Shown here piece by piece: positions 1 to 8,437 of a stretch of DNA of 64,000 bases. Positions within the stretch are counted from its first letter, which is position 1. The number at the start of each line of letters is the position of its first letter. Origin of the DNA: Ardenticatenaceae bacterium (GTDB taxonomy: Bacteria; Chloroflexota; Anaerolineae; Promineifilales; Promineifilaceae). The position numbers and the translations under genes are program-made. The stretch spans positions 62,001-126,000 of the forward strand of contig JACKBX010000009.1 in NCBI GenBank assembly GCA_020634375.1, given 5' to 3'. Under the pieces are notes generated by a model. It saw only the letters and a list, made by a program, of their open reading frames with translations, did no database searches and was not told where the DNA came from.

Positions 1-1
1 G

Positions 2-475
2 GCAGAAAAACCCGTAGGACGTTCTGCCTTAACTCCCATTCTAGCAGATATAAAAAAACGTTCTGAAGTTGCCACACAAAAACAAACAGATTTGCCGGTG
101 TGGGTTCAGCGTCTTGCTCCTCCAGAAATACAAACCGAGATGCCCGGTTTGCCCCAAGAACGGGAGACTGTTGAGGAATTGGCGCAAGAAGGGCTGAATG
201 ATGATTTAGTTAATTTCTTGTCGGAAGCGATGGAATCTTCTGAAGATGTTGAACTCACCATAGACTTATTACAGGAAGTTGCCCCGGATATTAATGTATC
301 TCAATCGCCTGAATTAGCTGAGATTTATGAGGTTCCTTCTGCTGCTCCTGTTCAAACACCACCTGTTCCGCAAAGTCGAAAGCGCACACTGGATTGGTCT
401 ATAGTTCTTATTATTGTCAGTGTTCTTATTCTAGCTGTTGCACTGATTCTTATTTTACTCACACGGATTGGTTGA
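2..475 (+). CDS. C-terminal part of a membrane-anchored protein of unknown function
   Basis: The reading frame is open from the first bases of the window, so the gene starts outside it; about 157 residues are visible. Most of the visible part is acidic and Pro/Gln-rich with no recognisable fold. A basic stretch (Arg-Lys-Arg) is followed by one hydrophobic helix of about 22 residues at the extreme C-terminus, ending in Thr-Arg-Ile-Gly. This looks like a tail anchor with the rest of the protein in the cytoplasm. No family is recognised. A hairpin-forming repeat follows the stop codon. Confidence 0.6.
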   Translation, partial: AEKPVGRSALTPILADIKKRSEVATQKQTDLPVWVQRLAPPEIQTEMPGLPQERETVEELAQEGLNDDLVNFLSEAMESSEDVELTIDLLQEVAPDINVSQSPELAEIYEVPSAAPVQTPPVPQSRKRTLDWSIVLIIVSVLILAVALILILLTRIG

Positions 476-484
476 ATGCGCTGA

Positions 485-565
485 AAAAAGTTACCACTAA
501 GACATGAAGAACACGAAGCCTTTCTGGAAAAGCCCTTCGTATTTTTTTCTTCGTGGTTTTTTAGG
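485..565. repeat. Hairpin-forming CACGAAG repeat after the first gene
   Basis: Copies of a CACGAAG-like word on the left are answered by CTTCGTG-like words on the right, so the spacer can fold back on itself. It lies between the stop of the first gene and the start of the ATP-grasp gene and may act as a terminator. It is one of many hairpin families of this style in the window. Confidence 0.5.
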
Positions 566-591
566 GGACTCATTGGTTAACGAGGATTGTT

Positions 592-1800
592 ATGCTTGAG
601 AACAACCAAGTAACTATTTTGTGCCTGGCGAGCTACTTTAAGGGCACTTCTTTTTTGGTGGGCGCTAAACAAGCGGGCGCTCGCGTATTGCTGTTGACTC
701 GTGAAAAACTACGGGAAGAACCCTGGCCTTGGGAGAGTGTTGACGAAGTGTTTTATATGCCAACATTGTCTAAACGGCCGGATATAGAATACGCGGTTAG
801 TTACCTGGTACGCAGCCAGCCTGTTGATCGCATTGTGCCATTGGATGATTATGATGTTGAAACGGCCGCTCACCTACGTGAGCATTTGCGTCTGGAGGGA
901 CTGAATGAATCAACTAGCCGATTTTTCCGCGATAAATTAGCGATGCGTTTGCAAGCTAAGGCTAGTGGGTTAGCTGTACCAGCGTTTACGGCCGTTTTCA
1001 ATTACGATGCCTTGCGCGACTTTATGCAGCGTGTTTCTCCGCCCTGGTTGCTCAAACCCCGCTCCGAGGCTGGGGCGATGGGCATCAAAATGGTTCACAA
1101 TAGCGAAGAAGTCTGGCGCTGGCTTGATCAATTGGGTGATGAGCAGTCCTTTTTCTTGCTGGAACAGTTTATTACTGGCGAGGTGTACCACGTCGATTCC
1201 ATTGTATATGACAACGAAGTGGTATTTGCTGTGCCGCACAAATACGGCCGTCCTCCGATGAGTGTGGCGCACGAAGGCGGTGTCTTCATGACCCGTCGCC
1301 TCGCCACAGACGACCCCGACGCAGAAGCCCTACTTACCTTCAATCGCCAACTCCTTCATACATTTGGCCTCAAAAATGGCGCCTCTCACACGGAGTTTCT
1401 TAAAAGCGCGGTGGACGGCCGTTTTTACTTCGTTGAAACCGCTGCACGCGTTGGCGGCGCCAATATTGAGCAGTTAGTAGAGGCCGCCAGCGGAATCAAC
1501 CTGTGGGCAGAATGGGCTAAATTAGAGATTGCATTAGTGCATCAGGAGCCTTATCCCATTCCCCATGATAAAAAACATTATGCTGGTCTACTCGTGTGTC
1601 TGGCAAAACAAGAATACCCTGACCTCTCCCACTATCAAGAAACAGAAATCGTCTTTCGCCTGCACAAGAAGCATCACGCTGGATTGGTTTGCGCCTCCCC
1701 ATCATTAGAACGCGTCAACGAACTGCTGAATCATTACAGTCACCGATTTGCTCAAGATTTTCTGGCCGTTGCGCCGCCCTTAGACAAACCACCTTCGTAG
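592..1800 (+). CDS. ATP-grasp domain enzyme (carboxylate-amine/thiol ligase type)
   Basis: A 402-residue ATP-grasp protein. The N-terminal about 110 residues form a pre-ATP-grasp Rossmann-like region. The ATP-binding lobe has a glycine-rich loop around residues 153-165 (KPRSEAGAMGI), and the metal-binding strand near residues 280-295 reads YFVETAARVGGANIE. This family joins a carboxylate to an amine or other nucleophile through an acyl-phosphate. The substrate cannot be read from the sequence; relatives include biotin carboxylase-like and peptide or siderophore ligases. The start is supported by GAGGA about 7 nt upstream. It appears to be a single-gene unit. Confidence 0.8.
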   Translation: MLENNQVTILCLASYFKGTSFLVGAKQAGARVLLLTREKLREEPWPWESVDEVFYMPTLSKRPDIEYAVSYLVRSQPVDRIVPLDDYDVETAAHLREHLRLEGLNESTSRFFRDKLAMRLQAKASGLAVPAFTAVFNYDALRDFMQRVSPPWLLKPRSEAGAMGIKMVHNSEEVWRWLDQLGDEQSFFLLEQFITGEVYHVDSIVYDNEVVFAVPHKYGRPPMSVAHEGGVFMTRRLATDDPDAEALLTFNRQLLHTFGLKNGASHTEFLKSAVDGRFYFVETAARVGGANIEQLVEAASGINLWAEWAKLEIALVHQEPYPIPHDKKHYAGLLVCLAKQEYPDLSHYQETEIVFRLHKKHHAGLVCASPSLERVNELLNHYSHRFAQDFLAVAPPLDKPPS

Positions 1801-1978
1801 TGTAGCTCCGTACCCAATTCCCAAATAAATTTCTTCTAAATAGCAAGGTTTACTGTAAGCAAGCCTTACTATACTTACACTTGTGCAGCCTTGCGAGATG
1901 AACGGTCTTCTTTGCACGCCATATCGTGGCTGATTTGTTTAATAGTTGAAAGGTTAGGTTCTGTATAAGGAGTTGAAA

Positions 1979-2425
1979 ATGAAAAAGACGCGCGTTACCA
2001 TTTTGTTAGTAGTTATTGCGTTGCTGCTGATTGTTCCAGCAACAGCCCTGGCAACGAAACAGATATTTAAAGCTGCATTGACACCAGGAGCTGATGGGAA
2101 CGCATCCGGGTCGGCCGTAGTTGCTATCACCCCAAATGGCGTGAACTACATGATGTCTGTTCGTGACCTTACTGAGCAGCCTTGGGGGGCACACATTCAT
2201 AAGGCAGATGGCAGCATTGTAGCAACCCTATGTGGTGAACCTGCACCGGCAGGCAGCGATTGTACAATGGATAATGGCATTCTGAAGGTGTTTGGATCGC
2301 TTACAGGCCCCATGATTAATATGACCCAGGCCGAATTCCTGGCTGGTTTACAAAGTGGCGAGTTCTACATTAACGTACATACCAGCGCTGGCGTTGAGGC
2401 AACCGGGGTTTTGCTGCCACGATAA
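1979..2425 (+). CDS. Secreted CHRD domain protein
   Basis: The 148-residue product begins with a signal peptide (MKKTR, a hydrophobic core, then a cleavage region near Ala-Leu-Ala at about residue 25). The rest matches the CHRD (chordin) domain pattern: alternating beta strands, a GAHIHKAD segment and a C-terminal EFYINVHTSAG segment. CHRD proteins are exported; their biochemical role in bacteria is not settled. An AAGGAG site at 1967-1972 selects this ATG rather than a TTG two codons upstream. A strong hairpin terminator follows. Confidence 0.8.
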   Translation: MKKTRVTILLVVIALLLIVPATALATKQIFKAALTPGADGNASGSAVVAITPNGVNYMMSVRDLTEQPWGAHIHKADGSIVATLCGEPAPAGSDCTMDNGILKVFGSLTGPMINMTQAEFLAGLQSGEFYINVHTSAGVEATGVLLPR

Positions 2426-2453
2426 GAAACTGATTAGTCAAGAGAGTTAGTAG

Positions 2454-2499
2454 CGAAAGAGGCTGCTCCATGCCCAATGGTACGGAGCAGCCTCTTTCG
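2454..2499. terminator. Bidirectional terminator between convergent genes
   Basis: A 16-bp perfect inverted repeat (CGAAAGAGGCTGCTCC and its complement) around a 14-nt loop. The arms begin and end with A/T-rich runs, so it can end transcription of the CHRD gene on the plus strand and of the Tat-exported protein gene on the minus strand. Confidence 0.85.
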
Positions 2500-2513
2500 A
2501 TTTGTGAAAACCG

Positions 2514-3563
2514 CTACAATGAAATTTGGTTTTGCTCACGGTAATCGGCAATGAGGGTGCGAATGAGGTTTCTGCTGGCAACGGCCGTTTCCACCCGCTG
2601 CACCAGCCCCTCTTGATAAACACCTTCCACAACCTTTGTCTTACTCACAATCTGCTCTGCTTTATCCAACACATTAGCTCGCAATGGGTTGATCAGATTT
2701 TGCTGTAAGGGCGTCTCCGTGCTGTCGCTGTCCAGCCAGGCTGCCAGCGGCTGCGCGATATTCGTATCCAGCCCGCTGATAGTATGTGGCACTTCGCCTA
2801 GCAAATCTGCCAATGATTGCATGATTTCGCTGGCACGTTCACCCAGCCCAAACGGCAGCCATTTCAAAATATCTTGAAACCAACTATTGAGCATTTCCAG
2901 AAAAGAACCGGCGGCGGACACGGCCGTTTCCAACAAAGTTTTGACCCCCTCATAATAGCCGCGTAATTTGTCCCGTTGCGCAATGAGCCAGTAACGGCCG
3001 TTTTGCAGCAGCGGGATATGCGCTTCCACATCCAACAGAGCTTGCCGTCCGGCGGCAATACCTTCACTCAGCCAGGGCGTATCTGCAATGAGGTCTGCGA
3101 GGCTGTTGGAAACGGCCGTCAACCCATCCTGCCACACCGAACTCATATCCACTTCGTCAAGCTGCTCATACAGTGCCAGCAGTCCCACCAGCGTTGCCAC
3201 CCGCGCATTTGCCAGGTCTAGTTCTGTGTGCAAACGGCCGTTCTCCACCCCAGCTTCATCATAAGCAGCCAACTGTGTTTGCGTGGCATCCAGCGAAGTA
3301 CGCAGACGGCGGATTTCCGACTCTGCGGTGGCTAACTGAGCCAGCAGTTCTGGCACACTCTGGTTCACTGATAAATCCGGCAGCACAACCGGTTCCGGCA
3401 CAGTGAGCACAGGTGCGGGTACGGCCGTGCGCTGTGCAATAACCGCTGCTCCTGCTCCTGTTGCTGTCGCAGCAACGGCCGTCAGCCCGGCCACCTTCAA
3501 AAACTGCCGTCGGCTTACCCCCTGACCCTCTTCACGACCCTGGTCAATTAACTCTTCGTACAT
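2514..3563 (-). CDS. Tat-exported coiled-coil protein of unknown function
   Basis: A 349-residue product. Residues 17-23 are SRRQFLK, a clear twin-arginine motif, followed by an Ala/Gly-rich hydrophobic segment, so it should be exported folded by the Tat system. Residues of about 80-150 form a heptad-rich, leucine-heavy coiled coil; the rest is predicted mainly helical. No enzymatic motif is seen. The start at 3563 has AGGAG about 7 nt upstream; the frame continues upstream, but that extension would bury the Tat motif. It lies downstream of era on the same strand, with a gap of about 130 bp. Confidence 0.65.
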   Translation of the reverse strand: MYEELIDQGREEGQGVSRRQFLKVAGLTAVAATATGAGAAVIAQRTAVPAPVLTVPEPVVLPDLSVNQSVPELLAQLATAESEIRRLRTSLDATQTQLAAYDEAGVENGRLHTELDLANARVATLVGLLALYEQLDEVDMSSVWQDGLTAVSNSLADLIADTPWLSEGIAAGRQALLDVEAHIPLLQNGRYWLIAQRDKLRGYYEGVKTLLETAVSAAGSFLEMLNSWFQDILKWLPFGLGERASEIMQSLADLLGEVPHTISGLDTNIAQPLAAWLDSDSTETPLQQNLINPLRANVLDKAEQIVSKTKVVEGVYQEGLVQRVETAVASRNLIRTLIADYREQNQISL

Positions 3564-3697
3564 TTGGTTCTCCTGTGAAAACAGGACACCGACAAATGCA
3601 AATAAACACAGATTCCAAACTAAAATCTGTGACATATTTATTTGTGTCCAGTTTTCCTGCGACAATCGACGGCCGTCCGGCGGCCGATTACCAGTAC

Positions 3698-4642
3698 CTA
3701 TCCACTGGTTCCAGTGATGCTGTAACCCAGGCGTTTCAGCGATTTTTCATCGCGCCGCCACTTTGGTTGCACTTTTACCCACAATTCCAGGAAAACCTTT
3801 CCACCAACCAATTCCTCAATCTCTTGGCGTGCGGCTGCCCCCAATTCCTTCAACTGCTTCCCCTTGGCCCCTATTATAATCTGTTTGTGGCTGTTTCGTT
3901 CAGTCAATATGGTAGCGTTCATGTAAATGGTGCCATTTTCACGCTCTTTGAACTCATTTACTTGCACAGCCACACCATAAGGGATTTCCTCGCGCATTTG
4001 CAGCATAATTTGCTCTCGCACCAGTTCTCCGGCAATGTCGCGCACAAAAATATCGGTGATTTGCTCTGGCGGATAATAGCGCGGCCCCTCTGGCAGCGCG
4101 TCTACCAGCATTTGGAAGAGTTCATCACGGCCGTTTCCCTGCGTTGCCGAAAACAATATCCAGGCAGCGTCCGGCAGCAAAGCGCAGTACTCCTCTGTGC
4201 GGGGCATCACCTCTTCGGCAGACAGTAAATCGCTTTTGTTCATTGCTAAAATGATGGGCGTGCCAGTTCCCAATCCGGTCAACTGCTGCGCGATGGCCTG
4301 ATCGCCATATCCTACGGGTTCGCTGGCATCCACCAGCCACAAAATCACGTCGGCGTCTTCCAGAGTTTCAACGGCCGTTTCCACCATAAACTCATCCAAC
4401 TTGTGGCGCGGCTTCATCAACCCCGGCGTATCCACAAAAATCATCTGAAATTGTGGGTCCGTCAAAATCCCCAATTGACGTACTCGCGTGGTTTGCGGGC
4501 GCGGCGTCACAATAGCGATTTTCTGCTGCATAAACGCATTCATCAGCGTACTCTTGCCCACGTTTGGCCGCCCCACCAACGTTACAATCCCTGATTTATG
4601 CCCTTCTGGTATCTCAAACCCCACAATCTTCTCGTCACTCAT
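3698..4642 (-). CDS. era: GTPase Era
   Basis: A 314-residue Era GTPase that binds the 3' end of 16S rRNA during 30S subunit maturation. The G1 loop GRPNVGKST is at residues 24-32, G3 DTPG at 71-74 and G4 NKSD at 135-138. A C-terminal KH domain (about 225-305) contains IIGAKGKQLKELG, typical of Era. The length fits the family, with a short N-terminal extension. The spacing to the upstream amidase gene (about 65 bp) is filled by a repeat hairpin, so the two may be separate units. Confidence 0.95.
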   Translation of the reverse strand: MSDEKIVGFEIPEGHKSGIVTLVGRPNVGKSTLMNAFMQQKIAIVTPRPQTTRVRQLGILTDPQFQMIFVDTPGLMKPRHKLDEFMVETAVETLEDADVILWLVDASEPVGYGDQAIAQQLTGLGTGTPIILAMNKSDLLSAEEVMPRTEEYCALLPDAAWILFSATQGNGRDELFQMLVDALPEGPRYYPPEQITDIFVRDIAGELVREQIMLQMREEIPYGVAVQVNEFKERENGTIYMNATILTERNSHKQIIIGAKGKQLKELGAAARQEIEELVGGKVFLELWVKVQPKWRRDEKSLKRLGYSITGTSG

Positions 4643-4652
4643 AACAAGTCCT

Positions 4653-4727
4653 TTAGCAATTAGCTGTTAGCCATTAGCTTTCAGCGCCAATCTCCAATCC
4701 CAGATCTCTAATCCCCATTCCCTAAAA
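4653..4727. repeat. GATTAG/AATCTC-type intergenic repeat
   Basis: Degenerate copies of words such as AATCTCCAATC and ATCTCTAATCCCC lie between era and the amidase gene. The repeat overlaps the 3' end of the amidase gene: its last codon and stop (GAT TAG) are read from the repeat. The same word family recurs at about 12.9, 24.7, 27.7, 34.5 and 38.6 kb. Confidence 0.7.
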
Positions 4728-5562
4728 TCCGCTCTAATTCCCGCGTCGTCAGGCGCACCCGCTCATCACGCAGCAGCGGCAGGCGGATACGCGTGCGCCG
4801 CAGTTGATTCAAGTCCAGCTTAGCCGTTATCAAAGCTTCTTCATAATAAGGCCCTTGCGCCAGCTTATACCCTTCCGGGTCATACACTGTCGAGCCGCCC
4901 CAAAACGTAACCCCATCCTCAAAACCGGTGCGATTGGTGTGAATGACAAAATTGGTAAACATGCTGGCATAGGCCTGGTTGATATGCTCTACCCATTGCG
5001 CACTGCCAATCTTCTGCTCCGTCGCCACGCCACGCCCCGGCGACGCCGAGGTGAGGATGAGCATATCTGCCCCATCCAGCCACAGCAAATACGGCGTACT
5101 CACATGCCAGAAATCTTCGCAAATGAGGATGCCCACACGCCCAAAGCGGGTATCGAATGCACGCACCGCATCTCCCCAGGCAAAATAGCGGCCCTCGTCA
5201 AACATGCCATAAGTGGGCAGGTATACTTTGCGGTGCACATGCACCACCTCCCCGCCGGATAAATAGGCAGCGGCAATGTAGAATTTTTGCCGTTTGTCAG
5301 CCTCTACAAACCCAACCACGATGTCCATATCTCGGCTGGCGTCCAGCAGCTTGGCGAAAACCTGGTCTTTGTAGCTGGGCTTCAAAGCCACGCTAAAAGC
5401 CAGATCGCGCAGCCGGTACCCCGTGAGAGAAAGCTCCGGGAAGATGAGCAGCTCTACGCCATTTTCTGACGCTTCTTCAATCATTTTGAGATGCAAATCT
5501 AAATTTGCTTCCACATCGCCCAATTTGGGCGTCATTTGGGCCAGTCCTACTTTTAATTTCAT
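4708..5562 (-). CDS. Carbon-nitrogen hydrolase (nitrilase superfamily)
   Basis: A 284-residue amidase of the nitrilase superfamily. The Glu-Lys-Cys triad is visible: E43 in FPELSLTGY, K112 in HRKVYLPTYG and C148 in ICEDFW. The region after the lysine resembles the glutaminase domain of NAD+ synthetase, and the protein may act on a small amide or as a free-standing glutaminase; the substrate is unknown. The C-terminal residues Gly-Asn-Gly-Asp and the stop codon fall in the intergenic repeat shared with era. Confidence 0.85.
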   Translation of the reverse strand: MKLKVGLAQMTPKLGDVEANLDLHLKMIEEASENGVELLIFPELSLTGYRLRDLAFSVALKPSYKDQVFAKLLDASRDMDIVVGFVEADKRQKFYIAAAYLSGGEVVHVHRKVYLPTYGMFDEGRYFAWGDAVRAFDTRFGRVGILICEDFWHVSTPYLLWLDGADMLILTSASPGRGVATEQKIGSAQWVEHINQAYASMFTNFVIHTNRTGFEDGVTFWGGSTVYDPEGYKLAQGPYYEEALITAKLDLNQLRRTRIRLPLLRDERVRLTTRELERILGNGD

Positions 5563-5571
5563 AGTCTAATT

Positions 5572-5650
5572 TACGATGAACGATTTTGGATTTACGATTT
5601 TCGTTCGCTCATGAGCAAGCGAATTACGTTTCACGTATCACGTTTCACGC
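5572..5650. repeat. TTACG/CACGTTTCACG-type intergenic repeat
   Basis: Repeated words TTTACGATT and ACGTTTCACGTATCACG lie between the amidase start and the Lgt-like gene end. On the minus strand this reads GTGAAACGTGATACGTG and contains the last five codons (Val-Lys-Arg-Asp-Thr) and the TGA of the Lgt-like gene. The same family occurs at 21.7, 22.3, 33.4, 47.3 and 47.5 kb. Confidence 0.65.
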
Positions 5651-6401
5651 GCCAGTATTGTATCACGGAGATGAGTGCCAACCATGCGTTGAGCCAGGTA
5701 TCCAGGCGTGCCCCAGCAAGTTGCGGTGCAGGGTCGCCGCGCAGCAGGCTGACTAGCAGGTGGCTGATGCTAATTAGCAGCAAGACCAGCCAAAACAGGC
5801 CGCCCACTTTTTCGCGTTTGATGGTAGTCAGGGCGAGCAGCAGGGCCAACAGTCCTAATGCCGCTCCTAGCAATTGGGTCTGGTAGCGCAGTGCGAAGAG
5901 GCCAAGGGTGTCGGGCAGGTCGGCGGCAAGCCAGTCGTGCCACCATTGCCCGGTGTAGACGGTTTCCCGCCCATACGCGCATCCCTCCATCCAGCACGCC
6001 AGCCACCCCCCGGCATTCACCAGTGCAAGGGCAGGGGCAAGCAGATTGGCGTAGGCGGCAAACGGCCGTTTCTGCCCCACTACCGTCCACACCCACAAGC
6101 CTGCTACGCCACCCAACAGTGCCCCATGAAAGCTAAAGCCGCCGCGCCACACCTGCCAGATTTGTGACGGCCGTTCCACAAAATAGGCCCATTCCCCCGC
6201 TACAAACCCGGCATGACCTACCAAGAACGCTCCCACCAATGCTGCCAGCACGCCGTCTATCCAACCTGGTATCGCTGCAAATGCTTGGGTTCTGCGCGTC
6301 AGCCAATGCGTCAGCGCCAGTGCCAAGGCTATACTGCTTGCCAAAACGGCCGTGTACCCATAAATCAAAAAGGGGCCAACCCGCCCCACAATCGGTTCCA
6401 T
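5631..6401 (-). CDS. Divergent prolipoprotein diacylglyceryl transferase (Lgt) family protein
   Basis: A 256-residue polytopic membrane protein with about seven hydrophobic segments. GGFSFHGALLGG at residues 87-98 matches the Lgt motif that carries the essential histidine, and a later NAGGWLACWMEGCAYGR stretch corresponds to the Lgt signature but departs strongly from it. Lgt transfers diacylglycerol from phosphatidylglycerol to the lipobox cysteine. It may be a true Lgt or a paralogue with another substrate. No Shine-Dalgarno is present; a promoter ends 6 nt before the ATG. The C-terminal five residues lie in a repeat. Confidence 0.7.
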   Translation of the reverse strand: MEPIVGRVGPFLIYGYTAVLASSIALALALTHWLTRRTQAFAAIPGWIDGVLAALVGAFLVGHAGFVAGEWAYFVERPSQIWQVWRGGFSFHGALLGGVAGLWVWTVVGQKRPFAAYANLLAPALALVNAGGWLACWMEGCAYGRETVYTGQWWHDWLAADLPDTLGLFALRYQTQLLGAALGLLALLLALTTIKREKVGGLFWLVLLLISISHLLVSLLRGDPAPQLAGARLDTWLNAWLALISVIQYWRVKRDT

Positions 6402-6407
6402 GCCGCA

Positions 6408-6435
6408 ATAGTAAGCCGGGATGCATAAAAGTCAA
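6408..6435 (-). promoter_or_regulatory. Promoter of the Lgt-like gene, probably leaderless
   Basis: Read on the minus strand: TTGACT, a 16-nt spacer, then TACTAT, with exactly 6 nt between the -10 box and the ATG at 6401. Transcription would start at or next to the start codon, and no ribosome binding site exists. The arrangement recurs before several other genes in the window. Confidence 0.6.
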
Positions 6436-6524
6436 CCATCGGCTATAAACGTGAGGGTGAAGGAAGAGGGATGAGGGATGAAGAACAGATGCTCGCCCCT
6501 CGCAAACTTCCCGGAGGAAACGTA

Positions 6525-7007
6525 ATGACCGATAAAACTGCCTTGATTCCCGTTCACAAAAGCATTGCTTTGGTGGCGCACGACCATAAAAAGGATGACC
6601 TGTTGGAATGGGCCAAATACAACCGCGAGGCGCTTTCGCGGCATAAACTGTACGCCACCGGTACGACGGGCTGGCTGTTGGAAAAGGAGCTGGAGCTGCA
6701 CATCACCAAAATGCAAAGCGGCCCATTGGGCGGTGACCAGCAGCTTGGGGCCAAAATCGCCGAAGGGGAAATTGACGCCCTCATTTTCTTTTGGGATCCG
6801 TTGGATGCGCAGCCCCATGACCCGGACGTGAAGGCGCTGCTGCGTATTGCCGTTGTTTGGAATATTCCCACGGCTTCCAACCGCTCGACGGCCGATTTTC
6901 TCATCTCTTCGCCGCTGATGGCTGAGGAGTACGAGCGTAAATTGACAGACTATGATGAGTATCGCCAACGGCTGAACCAGCAGTACGGCCGTAAAGATGA
7001 AGGATAA
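6525..7007 (+). CDS. mgsA: Methylglyoxal synthase
   Basis: A 160-residue methylglyoxal synthase, which converts dihydroxyacetone phosphate to methylglyoxal and phosphate. The AHD motif (residues 19-20), phosphate-binding TGTTG (45-49), catalytic Asp71 in LGGDQQ and His98 in QPHDPD all sit where the Escherichia coli enzyme has them. GGAGG lies 6-7 nt before this ATG, so the in-frame codons upstream are unlikely to be used. The last residues, Lys-Asp-Glu-Gly, and the TAA come from a GATGAAGGAT-type repeat sequence. Confidence 0.93.
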   Translation: MTDKTALIPVHKSIALVAHDHKKDDLLEWAKYNREALSRHKLYATGTTGWLLEKELELHITKMQSGPLGGDQQLGAKIAEGEIDALIFFWDPLDAQPHDPDVKALLRIAVVWNIPTASNRSTADFLISSPLMAEEYERKLTDYDEYRQRLNQQYGRKDEG

Positions 7008-7142
7008 GAAACGGCCGTTTGTGCAAACCCGGTAAAAGTGGTAAAAAATTGCCCTAGAAAGCCTCTTTTCATAAGACAACCCACGGAAGAATATGAGTGC
7101 CCGTGATAAGGTTGATTTATCCCACAAGTTGAGGAGTCACCA

Positions 7143-8213
7143 ATGGAAATAGAAATCGTCTCCATCGAATCCGCAGATTTGAAACCCGTGCCCAAGGAAT
7201 TTGGCTTTGGCAATGTCTTTGCCAACCGCATGTTTAGCCAGCATTATTCGCCGGACAAAGGGTGGCACAATGCCAAAATTGGCCCGTATGAGCCATTCTC
7301 ATTGTATCCAGCAACGGCCGTACTCCACTACGCCCAGGAAATCTTTGAGGGAACCAAAGCCTATCGCCGTCCCGACGGCAACATCAACCTCTTTCGCCCC
7401 TGGGAAAACATGAAACGCTTCAACAACTCTGCGCGGCGCATGGCCATGCCCGCTGTGGACGAAGAAAGCCACTTGGAAGCAATTTTGCAGTTGATAGCCA
7501 TTGAGCATGAATGGGTTCCCGATGCCCCCGGTTCACTGTACATTCGCCCCGCCATGATCGCCTCCGATCCGGCGCTGGGTGTTCATGCCAGCGATACCTA
7601 CATTCACTTCGTCATTCTCGGTCCGGTTGGCTCTTACTTCAAAGAAGGATTCAACCCCGTGCCCGTCTACATTTCCGACACCTATCGTCGCGCTGTCATT
7701 GGTGGCACGGGTGATGCCAAGACCGGCGGCAATTACGCTGCCAGCCTTTTTGTTGGTGAGGAAGCCAAAACCAAGGGGTATTCCCAGGTCTTATGGCTGG
7801 ATGCCATCGAAGGGCGTTACGTTGAAGAAGTCGGCGCCATGAACATTTGCTTTGTCTACGAAGGCAAAAAGCTGGTCACACCGCCCCTCAGCGGCAGCAT
7901 TTTGCCCGGCATCACACGCAACTCCGTGCTGCGTATGGCCGCCGATTTGGGCTACGAAGTGGCCGAGGAGCCTGTAGACGTGCAAGAAATGCTTGCAGGT
8001 GTCCAATCTGGCAAGGTTAGTGAAGTGTTTGGCTGCGGCACAGCGGCCGTCATCGCCCCTGTTGGTAAGTTTGGCTACAAAGACGAGGAACACGTCATCA
8101 ACAATTACGACGTTGGCCCTGTGGCCCAACGTCTGTACCAGGAATTGACCGACATCCAATTCGGCCGCAAAGAAGATCCCTATGGCTGGACGCAAATGAT
8201 TGAAGTGAAGTAG
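7143..8213 (+). CDS. ilvE: Branched-chain amino acid aminotransferase
   Basis: A 356-residue class IV PLP aminotransferase that interconverts Leu, Ile and Val with their 2-oxo acids. Lys193 in GDAKTGGNYAAS is the PLP lysine, followed by QVLWLD, EEVGAMN and GSILPGITR, matching the longer (BCAT-type II) form of the family. A GAGGAG site lies upstream of the ATG. The last codons (Glu-Val-Lys) and TAG merge into a GCAAGT repeat. A terminator follows about 125 bp downstream. Confidence 0.93.
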   Translation: MEIEIVSIESADLKPVPKEFGFGNVFANRMFSQHYSPDKGWHNAKIGPYEPFSLYPATAVLHYAQEIFEGTKAYRRPDGNINLFRPWENMKRFNNSARRMAMPAVDEESHLEAILQLIAIEHEWVPDAPGSLYIRPAMIASDPALGVHASDTYIHFVILGPVGSYFKEGFNPVPVYISDTYRRAVIGGTGDAKTGGNYAASLFVGEEAKTKGYSQVLWLDAIEGRYVEEVGAMNICFVYEGKKLVTPPLSGSILPGITRNSVLRMAADLGYEVAEEPVDVQEMLAGVQSGKVSEVFGCGTAAVIAPVGKFGYKDEEHVINNYDVGPVAQRLYQELTDIQFGRKEDPYGWTQMIEVK

Positions 8214-8290
8214 CAAGTTTGCAAGTATGCAGGTATGCAAGTACTTGCCACTTGCATACTTGCCTCCTCCTCTTGCTTCTTGCACACTTT
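8213..8290. repeat. GCAAGT-type palindromic repeat after ilvE
   Basis: Tandem words GCAAGTTTGCAAGTATGCAG are followed by their complements (ACTTGCCACTTGCATACTTGC), giving a long imperfect hairpin directly at the ilvE stop. The same family occurs at the 3' end of the nfeD gene (about 39.99 kb) and near 46.49 kb. Confidence 0.75.
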
Positions 8291-8335
8291 GACAGCCAAC
8301 CTGATAGTTTCTGAAAGCATAGCTGTGTACACTCA

Positions 8336-8371
8336 AGCACCGGAGCACCTATTTGGTCTCCGGTGCTTTTT
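8336..8371 (+). terminator. Rho-independent terminator downstream of ilvE
   Basis: A 10-bp stem (AGCACCGGAG with CTCCGGTGCT) around a 12-nt loop, followed by a T tract. It separates ilvE from the thiolase gene. Confidence 0.85.
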
Positions 8372-8437
8372 ATCGGGTGAATGATGGATGCATTCAGCAT
8401 TCCGCATTCCACATTCCGCATTTTCAAAGAGGATTTT

